Of a stretch of 64,000 bases of DNA, positions 49,256-61,190 are shown piece after piece. The stretch's first letter is position 1. The number at the start of each line of letters is the position of its first letter. The stretch spans positions 496,001-560,000 of the forward strand of contig JAAONU010000017.1 of assembly GCA_012932295.1 (NCBI GenBank), in the 5' to 3' direction. The notes under the pieces are model-generated. The model made no database searches, had not been told where the DNA came from, and saw nothing but the letters and a program-made list of their open reading frames with translations. The stretch is from Cyclina sinensis. Lineage: Eukaryota; Mollusca; Bivalvia; Venerida; Veneridae. The position numbers and the translations under genes were made by a program.

Positions 49256-50694
49256 ATTCCCTGCCTATAGGCTTTGTTTTCTTTTGGAGTGAATGGAACT
49301 ATTCACTACCGCATGTTTAAATCAAATCATCATCAAATTTACAGTCAGTTGGCTATTTCATTGTTTCTTGTCAAGTCTCTTACAAACATGTGAATCTTAA
49401 CCCACATTCTGCACCAAGCAGACGCATCAAAGTGTCAATATGGTTGTCACTTGAAAGCCTGTAATTTATTAGAAATTTATGTGTGTGTGTAACAGGGTCA
49501 GCGGCAATAAAGTCATAATTCTTTGACATCAAAAAGTTTGCAGTTGGCCATATATTGTTTATACCCTATGTTTTAAGCTTGCAATTAGAACACAGTGGCA
49601 GTCTTTGAGACACAATGAGATTCACATGGCTTATTATAAAACTTGAATCTGATGTTAACAACTGATGTAGACTCTGAGTGAAAGTTTATAGGTTAGTAAA
49701 AATATTTTAGTCATGTTTTAGTAATATTAAAAATCATAAATCTTACATTGATATGAAATTGTTGGGAGCAAGTGTGTACTGCAAACAGCAAAATAACTCA
49801 ATCTATTGTTGCAAAATTTTTTACGAAAAACAAAATGGTGCCAAGTTTATCCTGTTAATATCTGATTCCACTTAATATGTTATAATACAGAACATTTCTC
49901 AAATTCTTACGGGTGTTGTGTAGGGGTTCTCTTCATTTTTTATATATATTCACTTTTCTTCTTTGTACCAAATACCAGATGGAAAGGAGGGAGGGGTACT
50001 GACCTAACATTTAGTGTTTTGTAGCCATCTTCCATTTGGCCTAGAAAAAATACAGTTATACAATTTATTGGACCAAGTGAGCGGTCCTGTTTGAGCTGTG
50101 TCTGTTGTAATTCTTCCTGAAGGCTATAGGCTTTATGAGTAGAAGATTGTCAATATTTTTATAATGTGAATTAAGTTTTTGACATCTGATTCAGCAAATT
50201 TAAGACAAGAAGTATTTTTGTACAGCATTGCAAAAAGTTTGCTCCATGATTGTATTTCACACTATGTTACTTTGTTTTAGGGACAAGGTACCAAAGATTG
50301 TCTTGGCCTCAGAAGCTTTATTTGTTTACTCTAGGATGAAATATGAGACAACCCAACTACTGTATGGGCATTATTTCCTGATAGCAAACTGACACTAGAT
50401 TTGACGTAGACATGAGTTTTCATTTCTGCTCATATATCATTTCAACCACTTTAAACTTACTAACATTGTTCTGTTGAAAGCTGAAGTGTTTTTGTGTAAA
50501 GAGCTAGCAGTATTTTGTCTGAACAACATTCTTTTGGATAATCTCATGTTCGTCCTCTCCTGTAGGACAGGAAAACTTCTTCAGAGGAAAGCGCCATAAT
50601 TATATATAAATCTGGTATTAATGCAAAACAAGAAATGTCCTAAATACAGCCTGTCCCTGTTGGATGCTTAGTTAATGGCTGCTGTAATTGATAT
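49256..50694. other. unique intronic DNA
   Basis: AT-rich, CpG-poor sequence. No exon, repeat or RNA gene is recognised. Confidence 0.4.
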
Positions 50695-50825
50695 TGTGAG
50701 TACCCATGTGACTACCCCATGTGACTGTAGCTAATTTGCATTTAGTTGATGTATCATCAAGCTAGTGAAACTGTTGTTGTTTCCTGTAGATTTGTAAATA
50801 TGGAATTTTGTTTAGCTGTTTTGTA
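50695..50825 (+). repeat. dispersed octamer-containing repeat, copy 2
   Basis: CCCATGTGACTGTAGCTAAT, TTGCAT, TTAGTTGATGTATCATCAAG and CTAGTGAAACTGTTGTTGTT match 21955-22080 at about 80-85% by eye. The ATTTGCAT octamer is intact in both. Several differences are CpG-to-TpG/CpA changes, fitting the CpG-depleted setting. Confidence 0.65.
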
Positions 50826-52104
50826 CAATTGATGTGTTTGTTAAAAGCATAGTAACTGTTGTAAGAAATATATAAATCCTTCTATTTTTGTGGGCCTTTA
50901 AATGATATGGTTGACATGTTTGTTATGCTGTCTTGTGACACACCTGAGTGATTACTCTTGAAAACATGAATGTGTATTATAGGTGTCAGTGTGTCATGAT
51001 AATGTAAGTAAATGGTTCATCTTGAATGTCAAGATTTGTACAGTTAGTGCACAAATGTTTCGGCCTGCGTCATGTCATATAGGCCAACGGCTACTGTTCA
51101 CATCAAAAACACACCTGACAATATATGACTCAGAAAAGGATTTTATATATTTGGCCTGCTTGCAGGGAGGTAAAGAGAAGATTTATCTGATTTTGAATTT
51201 GCATGATGTAAGTTGTTACCTTATTTGAAACAGAACAAAACATTATATGGATCACGCACATTTTTTTTTAAACTTCAAAAATGCCAATTATTTTGGCTCA
51301 TTGGTACTTAAGGTTTACAATTTTGTCTGTGTTCATTCAGATGTGTTTAAGGCAATTTTTAGTATTTGTTTCTTAGTTTGTTTACTGAGAACTGATTAAC
51401 AGGGGCCATTACTCTCCCTTCCCTAGGACCCATCTGACCCTGTGACCGAGTTGCCTTCTACATTTATAGTTTCATCTCGAAACTTTTAGAATGGCTTGCT
51501 AAATGAAAAAAAAAAAAAAAAAAAAATGATGCACTTTCTTTAAGTGGTAATTAGTTCAACGATTTTGAGGTAATTTCATGAAGAAATCACAGATTAAAAA
51601 TTGCATCATGACAAAAATGTCTGAATTAAAAGAACAGAAAACAATACAACACAATTGAATTCTTTGATTATCTTTGACTCTTACATTTGTATCTAAACAT
51701 TTTGTGATTAGATAATCTTTGACACTGTAATAAAATGTTTTCAGGTTTCTTTGATATTAATCTAGTTTCTAATATTGGTCTTAAAAGTACCAGTCATGCA
51801 GGAGTTACTGCCCTTTCGTTTCAAAAAAATCACTTTTTGCAGTATTCCCTTGAAAAAAACTTTTCTGTCATTCTTGATTGAATTTTAAAATAGTCCATAA
51901 TCAGTGTAAATACTATTGAATGAAATATTTCATTATGTCTTCAATACAATAAATGAAACGTATTAAATAATTATAAGTCCATGAATATTTCACTACATTT
52001 TTGCAATGTTCTGAGCTGGAGAAACTGATATATTTGTAGTGAAACAAGGTGTGAATGAGAAATTTGATGTTGTCAAAGAAATTTGAACAGATTAAATTAT
52101 TTCA

Positions 52105-52415
52105 TTTTTAGCTCACCTGAGCTCCTGGTGAGCTTATGCGATTGATCTATAAGGTCTGTCCAAGTTGGTCATACATACAGCAGCATCAAAATCTGAACTT
52201 GTACCAAGATTGCTATAAGAGTTACATTCTTTACAGATCTCTGGTTTCCATGGTAACTAGAAGGAAAAACTTTTAACATCTTCTTTGTCAGAATCCAGTC
52301 CAGTCAGCCCTGAAATTTGATATGAAGCATTGCCTAGTACACTTTTATAAAGAATACAATATCATAGGGTAATAAATGGCTCCATTCTGGGGCTCAGTTA
52401 TGTTTTATATAGATA
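52105..52415 (+). mobile_element. AGCTCACCTGAGC dispersed repeat
   Basis: TTTTAGCTCACCTGAGCTCC then TGGTGAGCTTATGCGATTGA begins the element. GCTCACC and GGTGAGC form a short foldback. I recall this start as one of the commonest dispersed repeats in bivalve genomes. The 3' limit is uncertain. Confidence 0.55.
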
Positions 52416-52439
52416 TATTTTAGGAAAAATTACTTTGAT

Positions 52440-52850
52440 TTTTTATGTCCTCGGAGTGACATATTTTTTGTGTGTGTCTGTGTGTTTGTTTGTTTGTTTG
52501 TCACAAAACTTTAACCTTGACCATAACACGGAAGTCATTCCACCTACAGCCTACAAACTTCTCAGGTGCATGCACCTTGATGAGCTCTACCAGACAGACC
52601 CATTTAGAGGTCACAGGGTCAAAGGTCAGTGCCCCCATGGGGCATGGTGTTCATTCAAATGTAGCACTTGTTTTCTCTGAAACAACTATGACTAGAGCTT
52701 TCAGACTTAGCTGGTAGTGTCCTGTAGAACGTTACCTTTAGAAGTATTTCTAAAATTATACAGGTCAGTATTTCATATGTTTTCTATGTAAACATTGGAA
52801 AATTTATAAAAATGTTCACAGTTGAAAGAAATAAGGCCATCATGGCCCTC
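52440..52850 (+). mobile_element. dispersed repeat with AGGTCA cluster
   Basis: A TGTTTGTTTGTTTG tract, ACTTTAACCTTGACC, then GAGGTCACAGGGTCAAAGGTCA, and AAGGCCATCATGGCCCTCTTG near the end are features of mollusc dispersed repeats and resemble parts of the 55.3-kb element. The 81-codon ORFs here are repeat-derived. Confidence 0.4.
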
Positions 52851-54884
52851 TTGTTTATAGAATACCTCAGTTGTAGAAAGATTGTCTTATACAGTGAGTT
52901 TACTTGTATTATGATGCACTTATATTCTTGTTATAATTCTACTGGCTTTGTTATTTATTCAGTACACAAACTAAATACAGAACACATCCTTCTAAGCATT
53001 CTCAAAATCTTCACATACAGGGGAGTTTTCCATCATCACTAACTGTTTTAAGTACCTTGACAGCAAAATGTTAGGGGGAAAAAAAAGTAGAATGTTTTAT
53101 CCTTAAAAATTTATCTATCAATTGTTAATTTAATTGTATTAAAAAAAATGTAATGATTTCTCCACAAAGCCTTTCCTATTTTGCAAGAAATCTTGTGTAA
53201 GATCTCACATTCATAATATAATGAATGATATAATACAGGTGGAAAAAGGTGCTTCCTGTGTATTTATATTACAATATATTATTTATATCCTTGAGTAATT
53301 CCATTCTTAATATTCCTGTCAGGTTTACTAATAAATACTGCATGAAGTTAATAGTTATGATATCAAGTATTAAGCTAGATAATAATATTATTATGTTTCC
53401 TGTGTTTAAAGGCTGCAGAAATATCTGAGCCAAGGTATGAAACAGTTTCTGGATTTTATAATTTAATTATTAGAGTTTTAGTTTGCATGTCTGTAAAATG
53501 CTCTACTTACTCAGTGCCAGAATCGCTGAAATGATTTAGTTAAGTTTATAAATATTTTAGTAAATTTCAATTATTTGTCCAACTTTTGTGTCATCAAACA
53601 CATTGTCGTTGTCATGGAAACTAGTGCAGAGTTTGTCAGAAACTCAAGAAAGATAACTCTTGACCTTTCATCATAGTTCTTGCAGTCCTTTGATTCTTGC
53701 AGTCCTTTGAAGTGGTATAATACAGGTTTTTAAATTGATTATTTTCTACAAATAAATACCAGTTTTATCTTCTTGGTAAAAGACAGTTGCATAAATTGCA
53801 AAGTAACAGTGTGTCATGTCTGAAATTTCTCTTGCTCTAGAACTTCAGTTACTTTCGTTGGGGATGAGAAAGAAACAGTGAATCATTTATTTCATATTAA
53901 CCCAGGAAACCCATGCTGTTTAATGAGGTTTTATACAGGTAAAGCAGAACTCCTTTTCTAAGATACATAGAGGTGGTTTTCTTATTGTTTGTACAAGTAA
54001 TGTCTGACTAAATTAAAATTGAGGGGTGAATGCCAAAAAGTGGTATTTGTTTCTTTTTAATATAGCACTTGGAATACTTTAGCACAGTCACCCACAGTTT
54101 GTTGGATAGATTCAAGTTGATGAGGTAAGGGGGATATACTTAGTGTCAAGAGTGGGAGAAGGCATTTTAAATAATTGCGCTTTCAGTTCAATAAGTTTAT
54201 ACCAGGGCAACAGACAAAGTTTCCAAAGGTGACCAGTAACATATTATATAAATGCCAGATCAACATTTAGACTGTACCGGTAAGCAGACATACTAATCTG
54301 AATGAAACAGGTCGGGTGAGAAGTACTAGCTCGCTTGAGAATATTTTGATGAAAAGAAATATGAAACAGTCAAACAAGTCTTTTCCATCAAAATATTATG
54401 ATTATTTTTCAATTTCAGAGTTTTTAAACCAATCAGAAAGTTTGATTTTCTGCAAACGGACCATATGAAACTCTTTAAACTTACAATTATGTTTTATGTG
54501 CATTTTAATATATAATAAGAAAATGATAAAGTGAAGGAAATTATTTTTACATGTAAACACATTAAGAACTTTATTATTTTGTGAAATACTACATTAATTT
54601 TAATGTGAATTCATGGAACAGTGTTCAGTTAATAAAGCTAACATAATTTATGATTTCATTATATGTAAAATCATTTCCGTGCTTGTTTCAGGGTGGATTT
54701 CATTTTACTGAGTTAATGAACCTTATCCAACTATAAATGCTTGTGAAATGTGTAAGTTACCGGTATACTCGGAGAAAAATAATTATATTTATGTATGTAA
54801 AAAAGCAAAAAAGAAAATTATTAAGGCAAAGAAAATGATAACTTTAAAAAAAAATGACTTCTACGATAGAAGGTGGGATTACAC

Positions 54885-55140
54885 ACTACAAAAAAACCAT
54901 TCCACAGAATTTTTCATTGGAGGAGCAGTTGTTGAGGGGAAAGAGTGCCAGACTTGTGATCCAAAAGTTAATGGTTCAAATCCCACCTGATACAAGAGTC
55001 ACCAGTGACTTTTCACATCTGACACTTTCTATATGAATACTGGTTTGAACCCTGGAAGCTGTCAATGGGCAGGATTTATCTTAGTTGTAAGAACTGACAT
55101 TTCCCTATAGATATAAAAGAAATGTATTTGAACTGTAGAA
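54885..55140 (+). mobile_element. SINE group D with tRNA-like head
   Basis: The head runs GGAGGAGCAGTTGTTGAGGG...AGTGCCAGACTTGTGATCC with a B-box-like GGTTCAAATCC at 54973-54983. The body matches 13075-13185. The A box is degenerate, so transcription competence is doubtful. Confidence 0.6.
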
Positions 55141-55314
55141 TTCTTGCATGTCAGTTTTATTGCCGGTTAATATTATGGTTACAAAAAATTAACCGATGAA
55201 TCAAGATTGCTATTGGCAGATAACTGGTTTCTGTTTCTATGTTGCCTCTTCACTATAGTAGATTGTGTTTGAAAGTCAGTGATTCTATAACACATGTTAT
55301 GGATGCACCAAAAC

Positions 55315-56630
55315 ATTTTATGCCCCCCATCGAAGATATAGTTTTGCAAATGTCGCTCGGTCGGTTGGTCTGTCGGTCGGTCCGTTTCCGATCAATAACT
55401 AGAGAACGTTTTGACCTAGGTTCACCAAACTTGGTATGCTGGTTGGTCATCGCCAGTAGATGACCCCTATTGATTTTGAGGTCATGAGGCCAAAGGTCAA
55501 GCTCACAGGGACCTTCATCCTAAAAACGGTTTCCAATAACTAACTAGAGAACGTTTTGACCTAGGTTCACCAAACTTGGTATGCTGGTTGGTCATCACCA
55601 GTAGATGACCCCTATTGATTTTGAGGTCATTAGGTCAAAGGTCAAGGCCACAGGGACCTTCATCTTAAAAACGGTTTCCGATCAATAACTAGAGAACGCT
55701 TTGACCTAGGTTCACCAAACTTAGTATGCTGGTTGATCATCACCAGTAGATGACCCCTATTGATTTTGAGGTCATTAAGTCAAAGGTCAAGAGCAAAGGG
55801 ACCTTCATCCTAAAAACGGTTTCTGATCAATAACTAGAGAACGCTTTGACTTAGGTTCACTAAACTTGGTATACTTGTTGGCCATCACCATTAGATGACC
55901 CCTATTGACTTTGAGGTCATTAGGTCAAGGGACAAGATCATAGAGACTTTCATCCTAAAATTGTTTTCTGATTAATAACTAGAGACACTTTGACCTAGGT
56001 TCACCAAACTTGGTATGCTGGTTGGTCATCACCAGTAGATGACCCCATTGACTTTGAGGTCATTAGGTCAAAGGTCAAGATCACAGAGACTTTCATCCTT
56101 AAAACGGTTTACAGTCAATAACTAGAGAATGCTTTGACCTAGGTTCACCAAACTTGGTATGCTGGTTGGTCATCACCAGTAGATGACTTTGAGGTTATTA
56201 GGTCAAAAGTCAAAATCACAGAGACTTTCATCCTAAAAACGGTTTCCGATCAGTAACCAGAGAACACTTTGATCTAGGTTCACCAAACTTGGTATGCTGG
56301 TTGGTCATCACCAGTAGATGACCCTATTGATTTTGAGGTCATTAGGTCATAGGTCAAGCTCACAGAGACCTTCATCCTAAAAACGGTTTCCGATCAATAA
56401 ATAGAGAATGCTTTGACCCAGGTTCACCAAACTTTGTTTGCTGGTTGGTCATCACCAGTAGATGACCTCTATTGATTTTGAGGTCATTAGGTCAAAGGTC
56501 AAGGCCACAGGGACCTTGATCCTAAAAACGGTTTCTGATCAATTTCTAGAGAATGCTTTGGCCCAACCACAAGCAATTAGGTGCTGCTTGGGGGATGATG
56601 TATGTTTTACAAACATTTCTTGTTTTTTAT
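55315..56630 (+). mobile_element. pearl/Helitron-like non-autonomous element with 145-bp internal tandem array
   Basis: The left end TATGCCCCCCATCGAAGATA and a (TCGG)n stretch lead into about eight copies of a 145-bp unit (TTGACCTAGGTTCACCAAAC at 55411, 55556, 55701, 55846, 55990, 56134, 56269 and 56413). The right end reads GCTTGGGGGATGATGTATGT then TTTACAAACAT. Each unit contains GAGGTCATTAGGTCAAAGGT then CAAGGTCACAGGGACC. Oyster pearl/CvA/MINE elements have this structure, a short flank plus a core of ~160-bp tandem repeats, and are Helitron-related. The assignment is by architecture. Confidence 0.7.
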
Positions 56631-56811
56631 CTGTGTTCCAACCAGATGACAAAATGGACCTAAGTGTTCTCTTTTTTGTTTGAAGATCATTTATTGATGT
56701 TATTGTAATATAAACTCAAAGCAACTGTGAACTTTCATGTTGATGATAAACTGAGGCATGCTTCCATTATGATCTTTCAGTGCTTTGATTTTGTTGCAAT
56801 GCACATAATTT

Positions 56812-56888
56812 AGAGCAGGGCTTTGGAAAACTGAAGTTTTATTGGGCTTGGACTGATTGAGTTTTGAAAATTTCTGGAGCCCTGCTTT
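56812..56888 (+). ncRNA. miRNA-precursor-like hairpin (candidate only)
   Basis: Bases 56812-56829 pair with 56871-56888 over 18 continuous positions (AGAGCAGGGCTTTGGAAA with TTTCTGGAGCCCTGCTTT), including four G-U pairs, around a 41-base loop. No known mature miRNA seed is recognised. It may simply be a small foldback relic. Confidence 0.2.
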
Positions 56889-58036
56889 AGGGAGAGTTTT
56901 ATGATTTATGTACATTGAATATTTTTTGTACATATGCTTTGTAGTGATTATAAATTCTTTATAATTAGAGTAATTATAAAGCAAGTAAAATGACTGATAC
57001 TTAATTGTTATGATGTCCTTTTAGATAATGACCAGAACCTGAAATTTCCATCCGAATTTATGGATACAGAGATTTATTGCATTGATGATTTAGTAAGTCA
57101 GTCATTAAATGGGCAATATATGAATAAGTAATCAGCCTGGCAGCCTCATAGGTGACCTGGTGTAATTACCTATTATCAGGCTGTAATCAGAAATAACTCT
57201 GTATGTCTGATCATTATTAAGTGGTGGAATTGTACAGTTATGGCTATATTCAGAAATAAATGGTGGAGCAGTAAAGTTACAGTGTATTAGGCAGAAATAT
57301 GGCAAAAGGAATTGTGAAATTTAGGGATAAGAAATCTTGTTTGAAAAAAAAACCCCGTAAGACCATGATTTGAATTGCATGCATCCGTAAGTACAATAGA
57401 CATGCTAGTTAATGTCACACCATCAGATTTCTTTATTCAGGTGCTTTTTAGTGAAGGACCATTTTTACCCAATAGAAAAATTCTAAATATTCGTTCAAGA
57501 TTTTATTGAGTTGCTTACAGCTGAAAATTTTATTGGTTTGTTAAAGTAGGTCAGGAACATGAATAAAAGTTGATGCTGTACCTGATGACTGTTTTCAGAA
57601 CTATGCTACAGTGGATACTGTAAAAGAAGTTAGGTTTTATTGACCTACATTTGTAACAAATGAAATTGTTAGATAGAAAATCTACAGCTGAAGAAGGAAG
57701 TTTGTCATTGGTTAAAAGTGCTGCTGTTATGAAATTAAGGGCAGAATTCATAATTGCTAAATTAATTGCATCTGAAAATATATAATGCAATAATAATAAC
57801 ATTAACAGAGCCGTAAATTAAATATAAAAATATTCTAACCATGAAATGTTATACTAAATAGAGTAAATAAATAATACATATGAATAAATATTTAATTTAT
57901 TTAATTGAAAATGAAATTGACACCTTTAACATTAAATTCAATTTTTATGTACCTTTAGCCTAAACTGTTATGGAAAAGGGGCATTCGATTGCTATGTTTG
58001 TTAAACATTTGCCTATGTCTGAATGGGGCATTAATT

Positions 58037-58262
58037 TGGTTTTGGTTTTATTAGGGTTTAACGCCAGTTTTAACAGCTAAGGTCATATCCCGGCGGTCAG
58101 TCCACCTAACCAGTGTTGCTGGGTAGCCAACCAGTTAACTAACGAATTTCTCTGCAAGTGACTGACTACTTCCTCACTCGCGAATATTCAGAGGTGAGGG
58201 ACAAATGACCTATATAGACGTATTGTCTGAGATCAATTATCACAGAGAAATTTTGCCGGCGG
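58037..58262 (-). mobile_element. SINE group C, minus-strand copy
   Basis: On the minus strand it reads CAATACGTCTATATAGGTCA, TTTGTCCCTCACC...GAGTGAGGAAG...GGTGGACTGACCGCCGGGAT, ATGACC, ending CTGGCGTTAAACCCTAATAAA. This is the same body as 58450-58712 and 63450-63725, retaining more CpGs and so probably younger. Confidence 0.75.
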
Positions 58263-58449
58263 GCATTAATTAAGAACTATATCTATGCCGATCATCTTTT
58301 TTGAAGACATTTCTTGTTTACAGATTTGTTGAAGTTGGTTACATAATTTTGATTTATTAGACTGCATTTAAAAACATGACAACTAGTTAAAATAGTTCTC
58401 TCCTTTCATTTTTCTTTTTTCTTTTTGAGTTAAGGAAACAGTTATGATG

Positions 58450-58712
58450 TATCACCCTGAATAGCTCAGTTCTTGTTTCAAAACCCAAACATGGCCAGCC
58501 ATATTTCTCTGTGGTAATGATTACTGCATTGGACAATGCATCTGAAGGTCATTTGTCTGTTACTTCTAATTTGAGTGAGGAGGCAGAGAGATTGATTAAA
58601 CTGGTTACTGGTAGATATTCAGGAACACTTGTTAGGCGGACAGACTACTGGGATATGAACAACAAAAGATGTTGAAGCTAGTGCTAAACCCCAGTTAAAA
58701 CAAACAAAGTCT
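58450..58712 (+). mobile_element. SINE group C, plus-strand copy
   Basis: A degenerate tRNA head (GAATAGCTCAGTT...TTTCAAAACCC) is followed by GGACAATGCATCTGAAGGTC, ATTTGTCTGTTACTTC, GAGTGAGGAGGCAGAG and GGCGGACAGACTACTGGGAT. It lies about 190 bp from the inverted copy at 58037-58262. Confidence 0.7.
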
Positions 58713-59394
58713 TGATGTAGACTCTCACTTCAGTATATGAATAAGATAAAGAGAAAATGATATACTGGAAATTAGTTTGATGTCATGTAATAGTGAATGC
58801 CCAGTGTCATTGTTGACCACCGTTTCCTGAAAGTTTGACCGCATGTGGAACACTTCCCGTTACAACTTACTTTCCTAATTTTGTAAATGTATAAGTGTTG
58901 ACCACAAAGTGTAAGAAAACAATAACTTACTTTGAAGGATGGTGATGCAATGTCTGTGCATAGTGAAGGGTGCTTTTGATTTTAGATGGTTCATCATGAT
59001 GACTGTAAGAAGTATTCACTTAGAGGTCAAGTGATAAAGTTGTGATTTTACCTACACGCTTCATATGACTGTTTCTTTAAATAACTTTTATCTTTTCATT
59101 ACCATAGCATTGCCAGTTGGTGCTCATTTGAAACAAATGTCTAAACTTGATCGGAAATAAAAGGTGAAGGTTAGATTTAATATCACATTTTATCATTTGA
59201 AAGATCACAGGTGAGCATTAAATAAAAGCAAAATAATCTAGCTTTAAGTTCCTTTTTTACCTTCAAACTAAATGAAAAATTGTAGGAACAATATGACCAA
59301 AACATTTACATTAATGTGCTTGAAAAATTAACATGACTGTGAAAAATTTTTAGGTCCCCAACACCTAAATCTCAATTGGCTGCTGTGTTGAAAT

Positions 59395-59740
59395 GCTAGC
59401 AGATGAAATTTAGCCCATTCACCATACCAATTATTAACATGTTTTGATAATTTCTTATAGATCTGAACAGGCAGATGACATATCCCATTCACCATACCAG
59501 TTATTAACATGTTTTGATAATTTCTTATAGGTCACACATATCCAAATCTCAGTTGGCTGCTGTGCTGAAATAGTGACCATCTGAGCAGGCAGATGACATA
59601 TATCCCATTCACCATACTGATTATTAACTTATGATAATTTCTTATAGGTCACACACATCTAAATCTCAGCTGGCCACTCAGGACTGAAAAAGTCTGAGCG
59701 GGAAGGTGAGATTTAGTCCATTCACATCACTGATTTAGGG
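59395..59740 (+). repeat. irregular tandem repeat, about 3.5 units of ~115 bp
   Basis: CCCATTCACCATAC recurs at 59414, 59484 and 59604, with a weaker copy near 59717, each followed by ATTATTAAC...GATAATTTCTTATAG and then CACACATNTNCAAATCTCAG. One unit is shortened to 70 bp. Confidence 0.8.
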
Positions 59741-60959
59741 ACCTTTGTTTCTTACATATAAGAACAGAAGAAACAGATTTATGTATAATATACATGTATT
59801 ACTTTACTGTGGTCCAGTTCTCAGTTACGATTCAGTTATTGCCAACCATTATGTTCCTGGGCAGTACCATTGGACTAGACCAAAACCCTAACCTATGTTC
59901 TAAATTGTATAGGCTGTTTAACAACTATAGTTTTCTCTTCTTCTGTTTACCTGTGAAGCGGTCTAAATGGGTAATATTTCAGGTGAAGAAACTAGCTTTG
60001 CTGATGTTCAGGAAATAAACTGTCACAAGCAATGAGATAATTGACATAGAAATAATACTTATATAACATGTCTTGACAACAGCATTTACTTTATGAATGA
60101 AACAACGCTGACATTCCAGCATTTTCATTAGGCAGATTTTTTTTTCGTACCTGGATATTAATGTTTATGGTTTGTTTTGTTTTTGTTTTGATGTGGAAAA
60201 ATTCCTTGTGCTCAGGTAGGAAAAGATGAATGAACGATTGTGAAATTTTGCGGAGATGTTTTTTCGCATTTGACAAGAGATGAGTCGATGTTTCAAGAGT
60301 TCAAATCCAGTAAAGTCAGTTGACTAGGGCTTACGTAAGGAGAGCTAGTGTTATTACCTGTGAATGCATGCGTTATAATTTCCTCATTTAAACGTAGCAG
60401 TTGTGATCAAAGGATTATAGTATTTGGGGATCATAGTGAAAACTCTACACTTACTGATGTTTTATTACTTTTTGATTTGATGGATTCTTACTAATTTCAT
60501 CAGCATTTCCTTATAAGGAAATAAGTGAATTTTTATAGGTACAGTGAAAAGATGAAGGTAAGTCGTAGAACAGGGGTAATTACTGAGACTTGTTGATAAG
60601 ATTTTAACCACATTTTTATTTTGCAACTACATTTGGTAATTCATTGGCTGCAAGTAAGGCTTATATATTGAAATGAGTTTTCCACTTTGCCGTGAGTTTT
60701 ATAACTAAATATTAAACATTAATTTTAGTATTTATTATAATAGTATGAAGAATGATGGAACATTACTTAGGAAGATAATAACATTAAAATTTGCAGAATT
60801 GCAGAATATATTGTTGCCTTTGTTAGGGCACATAAAAAATGTCCAAAAGTAAATGAGTGCCTGAATATCTCAGAAGCACATTGCAAGTTGTTTAAAGCCT
60901 ATCTGAGCAATTTGTCATCTGTACTGGTTGCCTGTAAGACCAGAGCCCCTTGCAGAGTT

Positions 60960-61190
60960 AAGTTATCTAAGGTTGTGGGGGAAATTATAAGATACAGAAA
61001 GCATCCCATACTAGAGACATCCCTAGTTCTTTTCCATGCTCAGTGTATAGCACTGATACATGGGACCTCGGTTTAATGTCTCATCTGAAAAACAGTAATG
61101 TTAATTGAGGAGTTGGGGATTGAACTAGCGACCCCTGGATAACCAGTCCAGTGCACTGTACCAATGGTCTGCTCCATACAAAGCCTTTAT
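60960..61190 (-). mobile_element. SINE group B, most complete copy (-)
   Basis: On the minus strand a tRNA-like head (GCAGACCATTGGTACAGTGC...GGTCGCTAGTTCAATCCCC, B-box-like) is followed by the body GAGACATTAAACCGAGGTCC, CATGTATCAGTGCTATACAC, TGAGCATGGAAAAGAACTAG, GGATGTCTCTAGTATGGGATG and CTTTCTGTATC. The CpG-rich tail of the 2.4-kb and 42.3-kb copies is absent here. Confidence 0.8.

Noticed and set aside
60539..60557. A 19-nt micro-exon between TTTTATAG and GTAAGT
   Set aside because: It contains an in-frame stop in the phase left by exon 1 and its length would shift the frame.
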